Shown here: piece after piece, positions 57,699-64,000 of the stretch
Numbering within the stretch: the first letter of the stretch is position 1
Layout of the letters: each line of letters opens with the position of its first letter
NCBI RefSeq assembly: GCF_000499845.2
Contig: NC_023756.2
Coordinates: 5,513,306 to 5,577,305 of the forward strand
Reading direction: 5' to 3'
DNA length: 64,000 nucleotides
DNA from: Phaseolus vulgaris
Taxonomy: Eukaryota; Streptophyta; Magnoliopsida; Fabales; Fabaceae
Notes under the pieces: model-generated
Told to the model about the DNA's origin: nothing
Database searches by the model: none
What the model saw: the letters and a program-made list of their open reading frames with translations, nothing else
Position numbers and translations under genes: made by a program

Positions 57699-59589
57699 GA
57701 ATAATTTGGATATGCTTCATAAACTGGGATTCCATAAGAGATGGATTCTATGGATAAAAGGTTGTTTGGACTCTGCCACAGTGTCAGTCCTGGTTAATGG
57801 AAGCCCTACTACGGAGTTCAAAGTCAAGCGAGGGTTGAGGCAAGGAGATCCTCTAGCCCCTTTCTTGTTTATTGTGGTTGCTGAAGGGTTAACTGGGCTT
57901 GTTAGGCAGACACTTAGAACCAACAAGCTTGCTGGAATTAAGGTGGGAAGAAGAGAGATTGAGGCCTGTGTGCTACAATTCGCTGATGATACGCTCTTTT
58001 TTTGTGAAGACTCATACTCTAACATAGTTACTATAAAAGCAATACTTAGATGTTTTGAGTTGGCCTCGGGACTGGAGATCAATTTCCATAAGTCTAGGAT
58101 CACTGGAATCAACGTCCAAAGTCGGGCCCTTGAAGTCTATGCAAAGAGTCTCCACTGTACTCTAATGAGGGTACCGTTTAAGTACTTGGGGTTGGAGATA
58201 GGAGGAAATCCTAGGAAGAAAAAGTTTTGGGAGCCGATAATCGTAAAACTGAGCACAAAACTTAATACTTGGAAGGGGAGGTTTTTGTCTATGGCTGGTA
58301 GAATCTGCTTAATTAAATCGGTATTTACATCTCTACCGCTATATTATTTCTCCTTCTTTAAGGCTCCTGAAGCGGTTTGCGATAGTATTGTCCGTATCCA
58401 AAGAAGATTCTTATGGGGTTGGGGAAGGGAGAATAGACTGATATCGTGGGTGAGCTGGGACAATATATGCAGACCTTTGGAGGAGGGAGGACTGGAGATT
58501 AAAGATGTCAGGAAGTTTAATGCTGCACTTTTAGCGAAATGGAAGTGGAGACTTATGAGCGGAGAAAAGGGAGTGTGGAAGGATATTTTGTTGTCTAAGT
58601 ATGGCACAGAGCTTAATCAAAGGGGCAGAAACCAAAAAAAATTATCTTGGTGGTGGTGCGATTTGTGCAAGAGTTGTGGTGAGGGAGAAGAAGTAAGCTG
58701 GTTCCATAGTGAAATGGGTTGGAAGATGGGAAGTGGGGATAAGGTGAGATTTTGGGAGGACACATGGGCTAGCAGCAGGGCCTTAAGAGACATCTATCCG
58801 AGGCTCTACTCAATATCACTGAATCATAGATCAAAGGTGGCCGAGGTGGGGGAATGGGAGGAGGAAGAATGGTCCTGGAAGTTGAGTTGGAGAAGGTCAA
58901 GGTTTCAATGGGAGTCTGAATTACTAGATGAGTTGCTAAGAGTGATAGACAGGATCAAACCGAGAAGGGACACTACAGATATCCAGACGTGGGGAGGGGA
59001 TGCATCTGGAGTGTATTCGGTGAAAACAGCGTATGACTGCCTTGCAAAATCTACCAGAGGTAGGCCAAATGTAATCTTTAAGCTTCTTTGGCAGGTTAAA
59101 GCGTCTCCCAATGTTCTGGTAACTGCATGGAGGGCCTTACTAGACAGACTTCCAACTAAGGCAAACTTAATGACTAGAGGGGTGATGATTAATAGCCAAC
59201 CATGTGTGATGTGTGGTGGCGGAATTGAGTCAGCACAACACTTGTTCTTGGATTGTACAGTTGCGCAACGTGTATGGAATAGATTTCTCAGATGGATGGG
59301 AATAGCTTTTGTCCAGCACAGAGAATTGATGTATCACTTCGAGCAGTTCCACTTCCCTATCTTTAATCACAATCAGAACTTGTTGTGGAAAGGCATGTGG
59401 GTAGCGGTGGTGAGATGCATTTGGGAACAGAGGAATAATATTATCTTTAACCAAGGAGTAGCGGATGATGATGAAATATTACACTTGGCACAAACCAAAG
59501 CGTGGTTGTGGTTGAAACATAGGCTGAGGTGCTTTAACTACTCATTAGCGGAATGGTATATGAACCCAATCCATTGTATAAAGAGCTAA
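57699..59589 (+). pseudogene. LINE reverse transcriptase C-terminal part, still open
   Basis: About 630 codons without a stop, fused upstream to about 32 codons of host DNA that happen to be open. RT landmarks: GLRQGDPLAPFLFIVVAEGL, the catalytic block LQFADDTLFF (FADD at about 57981-57992) and ASGLEINFHKS. Further on come the thumb and linker (FKYLGLEIGG; LNTWKGRFLSMAGR) and a zf-RVT region with WRALLDRLPTKANL, then CVMCGGGIESAQHLFLDC. The C-terminal IWEQRNNIIF word is usual in plant L1-like ORFs. Lack of stops or frameshifts suggests a recent insertion. It cannot move by itself, because the 5' half is missing. Confidence 0.9.
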
Positions 59590-60596
59590 CATTACCTATG
59601 CTGAAGGGGTGATATAGAGGTTGTGAAGGGTAACCTTGTGATGAAGGAAAACAACCTGTAGGCGGTTCAAGGAACAAATCTGTTCGTCTAGCAGTGATGA
59701 TGCTATGTTACTTATTCCTGTTAAAACATGTTAGCAGCAGGATTAGCTGGGCAGGATATAGGGACTGCTAAGGTATAGTAAATCCGATCAGAGGAATAGA
59801 TGGAGGCATCTGGATTGGATGGATATCTGCGACTCAATAGAGGGACTCATTGCAAGGTGAAAGGTGTAGAATGGAAGGTATAAAGGTAGGTGTTTGAAGG
59901 GTGGGAGATAGGCGATGCTATCTTTGGAAGGGATGTACTGGTAATGAGTGTGTGTGAGCTGTTGTAAGGCAAAAGGAATAGAAGTAAGGTGTGGGAGGGC
60001 ACTGTATTAAGAGAAGCAGTGTTGCCGATGCTGATACGGTGCTGAATGGAAGGCAAAGGAAGTGTGTCATTCATCTAAACTAGGCATACAAATATGGAAT
60101 TGGAACTGGCACATAGGTGTGAGAGACTAACTTTTGTCTACCTTATAGCCAAGAGCAACTGTTGTGCACCCTTAGCCATGAGTTGCTCTCTATATGACGC
60201 ATGTATGGTGTAAGGGGTTTTATGAGGGGGTCCTGTTGGTGTTCTAAAAGGAATTGGTGTGCTGGGGGGAGAGTATTTAATGTCCAAAGTGGCAAAGAGT
60301 TAGGTGATGGTGGCAAAGGGGTATGTCTTAAGTGGGGTTTTTGGGTTGTTGTAAATGTGGTCATCTGTTTTGTTAGTGACAACACATGCTGCTGGACTTT
60401 TCTTTGTAGGCGGTTAGTTCTTTCTAGGATACAGTCGGTGTAAGAATGTTTGAACCTTTTTTGGCAGGGTGTTGTTGTTTTTCTTTTTTTCTAGCTTTCC
60501 TTTGTTTTGTGTATCCTAGTTGTTTATCTTTGTATAAGGGTTGGAACACCCCTCAAGTGTCCCGTTTAATTCATTAATTCGTTGCTGATAAAAAAA
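57699..60596 (+). mobile_element. 5'-truncated L1-type LINE insertion
   Basis: Flanked by AGTAACAA at 57691-57698 and 60597-60604, a target-site duplication. It ends in TTGCTGATAAAAAAAA, a short A tail. The body starts within the reverse transcriptase, so the endonuclease and most of the polymerase N-terminus are missing, as expected from incomplete target-primed reverse transcription. About 1 kb of 3' untranslated DNA (59590-60588) follows the ORF and holds no other gene. Confidence 0.88.
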
Positions 60597-60604
60597 AGTA
60601 ACAA

Positions 60605-61498
60605 ATAGTTAAATAAAACAACAAACTTACTTAGAGTGATAGTTGTCAAAACTAAATCAACTACTAAATGATTGTCAAGCTAGAAAAAGTCCATTAGACA
60701 GACCAAAAATCAAAGAAAAAAAAACATACACAATGTAAAACTGCTTAGACCTACTCAACTCATTCAGACTGTAAAACTGTTTTGCAAACATAAAACGCTT
60801 TTGAATCAACACCATCAAGAGCCAAAAACAATGGGTAAGTGAAGGTTTAAATACAAAAAGTTGCACTTGCTGAAAAGTAAGTTATGTGTAACTAGCTAAC
60901 TAAACTATACATGACCAAATTGATGGGAAATTTTACATAGTAAAATAATAACTCAACCAGATAAATAAGCAACGAATAATAATTTCCCCAACTTACAAGA
61001 ATCTGTGAGGAATAATAACAAATAATGGCAGCAACAAAAAATACACTGAAGGAAGATACAAAAAATTTTAACGTGGAAAACCTTCTCAATGTGAGAAGTA
61101 AAAACTACGAGTAAGAATCACGCTCCACTGTGATAAAAAAAATAAGGTTACAAGAGAGTCTCAAATCACAACACAAATAAGACGAGATGAAATAGAGAAC
61201 AAGAAACCAGAAAATTCACAAAAATCGCAGCTATTGTATGCAGCCTATGGATCACTGTTTCGGTGACTTTTCAACAATCCAAACGATCAAATTGAAGCAC
61301 TAAGAGTTATGAACCTACTGAAAAAATCTCCGCTTAATCCAACAGTGAACAAAGTAGCAGTGATGATCGGAAAATTTTCTGTCCTAACAAAATTTTGTTG
61401 CAGTGTGAGACGAATTTCTTACTACTCTAATAACTTTATGGGAATTTATAAAGTGCAAGTTAAAGTGACACACAATGTTGTTTGGACGGTGATGAAAG
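60605..61498. other. Intergenic DNA with a possible LTR scrap
   Basis: AT-rich, no gene. The word ACGTGGAAAACCTTCTCAAT near 61072, followed by GTGAGAAG and AAAACTACG, resembles a segment common in plant copia LTRs, but no element edges can be drawn. From about 61480 it leads into repeat block X. Confidence 0.3.
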
Positions 61499-61536
61499 GG
61501 AAGGGATTGTGAAGTTACTTGAAGTTACTCATGAGT

Positions 61537-61918
61537 CACTACAAGAAAATCATAAAATAAAAACCAATTTTTAGAAACCAAAATAATTAGTTGCAATAGT
61601 AACCAAATTAGAGACCATTTTATAAACTAAAAAGAAAATTGGTTTCTAAATTAGTTTCTATTATTGTTAAATAGTTTCTAAATTGGTATCTAATTAGCAA
61701 CCAAGGTTTTAACTACCAATTATTTAGTTTATAAATTTGGTCTCTAAAACCATGGTTGCTAATTAGATACCAATTTAGAAACTACTTAACAATAATAGAA
61801 ACTAATTTAAAAACCAATTTTTTTTTAGTTTCTAAAATGGTATCTAATTTAGTTATTATTGCAATTAATTATTTTGGTATCTAAAAATTGGTTTCTATTT
61901 CATGATTTTCTTGTAGTG
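61537..61918. mobile_element. Intact CACTA-type MITE, 382 bp
   Basis: Perfect 17-bp terminal inverted repeats, CACTACAAGAAAATCAT and ATGATTTTCTTGTAGTG, with the 3-bp target duplication AGT (61534-61536 and 61919-61921). The other X copy shows the empty site CATGAGTGGCC at 25-35. Internal halves are also imperfectly palindromic. Non-coding, so it depends on a transposase from elsewhere. Confidence 0.95.
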
Positions 61919-62360
61919 AGTGGCCCACATGCTGAATTCTCCATGAAATTTCCATATATTCTTTTCTTGAAAAAATGGTTGAAGTTAGAATTGCTATATA
62001 ATAATATTTGTTGATTCTTTGGTGTGTGTTGAAGCATCATATCTTGCTTTGTCTTTTAGATCACCTTCCTTCTCTCTTGGGCTATGGATTAATTCCTTCA
62101 TATCAACATTAATCAAACTAGGGCCCTCCTAATAGGTCTAAACATATTTTTTTTTAATTATAACATTTGTGTCTAAATTTTTTGGTGAATGTTTTTTTTT
62201 AATTATCTTTTTTCATCTATAAAATTCGAATGAAGATGATTCAAACTTAGTTTCACTTAAACTTGAATAAGCTTATTGATAGATATAGTTGTAAAAAATG
62301 CAGACTTAAACTAATATAGTTGATAAGGTTTTACATTAAAGCTTGAATTGATCGTCCGAG

Positions 62361-62363
<3 letters not shown>

Positions 62364-62401
<38 letters not shown>
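62364..62401. repeat. (TA)n microsatellite
   Basis: About 19 TA units inside the AT-rich piece that is missing from the first copy of block X. Confidence 0.95.
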
Positions 62402-62403
<2 letters not shown>

Positions 62404-64000
62404 GAACTAATAATTTATTTATATTCTCTTCCTTAAGAAATTATTTAAAGAATGATATATTATATATATGCTCCTATATATTTATATTATAATATAAGAA
62501 TACAATCTCTTGTTATAAATTATTGATATTAATAAAACCATTATAATTTAAATAATTTATAGCTATTAAATATATAATAGTCGACAACACTTTACATTAC
62601 TAAATAAATCATTAAATAAAAATTAATTTTAAAAAAAAGAAAATAATTAGTCACAATAAATTAAATATTATTTTATAAATTACAAAATTATTAATATTTA
62701 ATTTAATTTTTAAATTAATAAACTAGTATAAATTATTTTTTATTAAATACCAATTTAAAAAGTAGTTTATAAATTTAAAAATTATTTTAGATACTAATAA
62801 TTTTTTTAATCTTTTAACGTAATATTTAATTTAATTAATATAGTGATTAATTATTTTTTATTTCTAAAATTGATTTTTTCAATATTTTTTTATAGTATAA
62901 ATATGATTTTGCCATAATATAGATGAATAATATTTTGTAAGGGTGTATAATTTTTTAATAATATACTTTTTATCACTTAATTATTATTATTATTATTTAA
63001 ACATCATTTTGAAGAAAATTCTTCAATTTTTACATATTTTATTAATTAATTACATTTTTAATAAAATTATGGCAAGTCACTAAAATGAGTTTTAAAAAAT
63101 TAAAATGGCGTCATTTTACTATTTTTTTTTTCAATATGATGTCTTTTGATCTTATTTTTCTATTTTTTCATGACACATCTTCCTTTATTAAGAATAGAAT
63201 GAACCGGTAAAATATGTGAAAACTAAAATATATTGATGGTAAAATACACAGAAAAAACTCAATAATTAATTTTTTGAAATAATAATAATCGAGTAATAAG
63301 ATGAACAATTTTTTTTTTTCTATTTTTCTCAAATTATGACCACGAAAGTTCGTATGAGAGAGTAGCTATTTATGGTTAATTTTATAAAATGCAGAATCTT
63401 ATTTGGATAAGTTGAGAGTTGAATAAGATGAGTTGGTATTTCTAAAATGAAGAAAATAATGAACACAGCTATGCAATTAATAGGTGGTAAAGTGGTATAA
63501 TATACTTTTTTTATAACTAATTTTGAAGCAAGAATATATAAATGTGAAATTTTTGGCCCCATTTAAGACTTTGCTTATACAATATTATTTAATAGGGCCC
63601 AGAAAACGTGTCCTCACGCATTTACCAGTTTTCTTTTTCACATAAATTTATATTATATGCAGATTCCTTTCTTTCTTTTCTTCAAAATAAAAAGTTTATT
63701 ATTTGCAAAAGGTAGAATAGTAATCGTTTGATGTCATAGGCCGGCCCAATGGGCCGGTTCAATAGGCAGAAGAAGCACCTTATTTGGATGGAAGATTATA
63801 TAATGTAAGTAAATTCTTTCTCTACCTCCATGTCTTTCTCCATTAACTTTATATAAATTGTAAAAATTCAATTTTAAGTTTTTTAATTTTTTTAAGTAAT
63901 TTTAAATAAAGCATATTTTCATTTTCTTTTTAAATAACATCAATACTATGTACTTCTATACCTCTCTTCCGTCCATAACACTTTCATTTTTTTCCCATCG

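Larger units (their letters stand above)
61499..64000. repeat. Repeat block X, copy 3 (cut by the window end)
   Basis: Matches 1-1860, from AAGGGATTGTGAAG to the last bases (CGTCCATAACACTTTCATTT). Extra DNA here: the MITE at 61537-61918 and an AT-rich piece at about 62320-62590. A TGGGCC-rich patch near 63740-63765 equals the one near 1600. Confidence 0.88.

Noticed and set aside
1..64000. tRNA, rRNA or organellar DNA insertion
   Set aside because: I looked for tRNA B-box-like words and rRNA or chloroplast gene stretches and saw none that I could support.

Overview
The window is plant nuclear DNA. The evidence is a spliced TIR-NBS-LRR disease-resistance gene (this class is absent from grasses, so a dicot), Ty1/copia, Ty3/gypsy and LINE retrotransposons, CACTA-type MITEs, and AT-rich intergenic DNA full of ATT and TA microsatellites. 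My best guess is a legume of the Phaseolus/Vigna group; that is an inference from the general look of the resistance gene and repeats, not a proof. Only one host gene looks functional. I see no tRNA, rRNA or CRISPR.

Layout. (1) 1-1867 is a repeat block (X) that returns at 21400-21862 (partial) and at 61499-64000 (running off the window). (2) 1868-2345 is a gag remnant, followed by a 28-bp tandem repeat and then unit A of a degenerate, promoter-bearing, transposon-derived repeat family. Inside unit A a 562-bp segment is amplified exactly 11 times (6035-12212) with a three-monomer higher-order pattern. (3) Unit C lies at 12405-15260. (4) A truncated copia element on the minus strand (15846-20671) is flanked by old ~390-bp direct repeats. 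(5) 21400-27660 is a second copy of X + gag remnant + unit B, that is, a long direct duplication of 1303-6600. (6) 27780-29030 is an unclassified promoter-like repeat. (7) 29187-42775 is a complete but decayed 13.6-kb Ty3/gypsy element of the Tat type with 1,172-bp LTRs, a sense gag-pol riddled with mainly TAG stops, and two antisense accessory genes. (8) Units D, E and F fill 42780-50400; F carries a GC-rich insertion. (9) 50400-52610 holds an unclassified segment, an old CACTA-like MITE and an unrecognised gene fragment. (10) 53050-56564 is the TNL gene, with four exons and an apparent GC-AG third intron. (11) 57699-60596 is a 5'-truncated L1-type LINE whose remaining ORF is still open. (12) 61499-64000 is block X again, with a fresh CACTA MITE (61537-61918) whose empty site is at the start of the window.

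The region therefore reads as a segmental-duplication cluster around a TNL gene, repeatedly hit by retrotransposons. The most unusual feature is the unit family A-F. Each unit has a TATA-like core promoter and a conserved leader. Five of the six also carry an imperfect ~160-bp inverted repeat that could give a hairpin transcript. One unit has expanded an internal exon-like segment into a satellite-like array.
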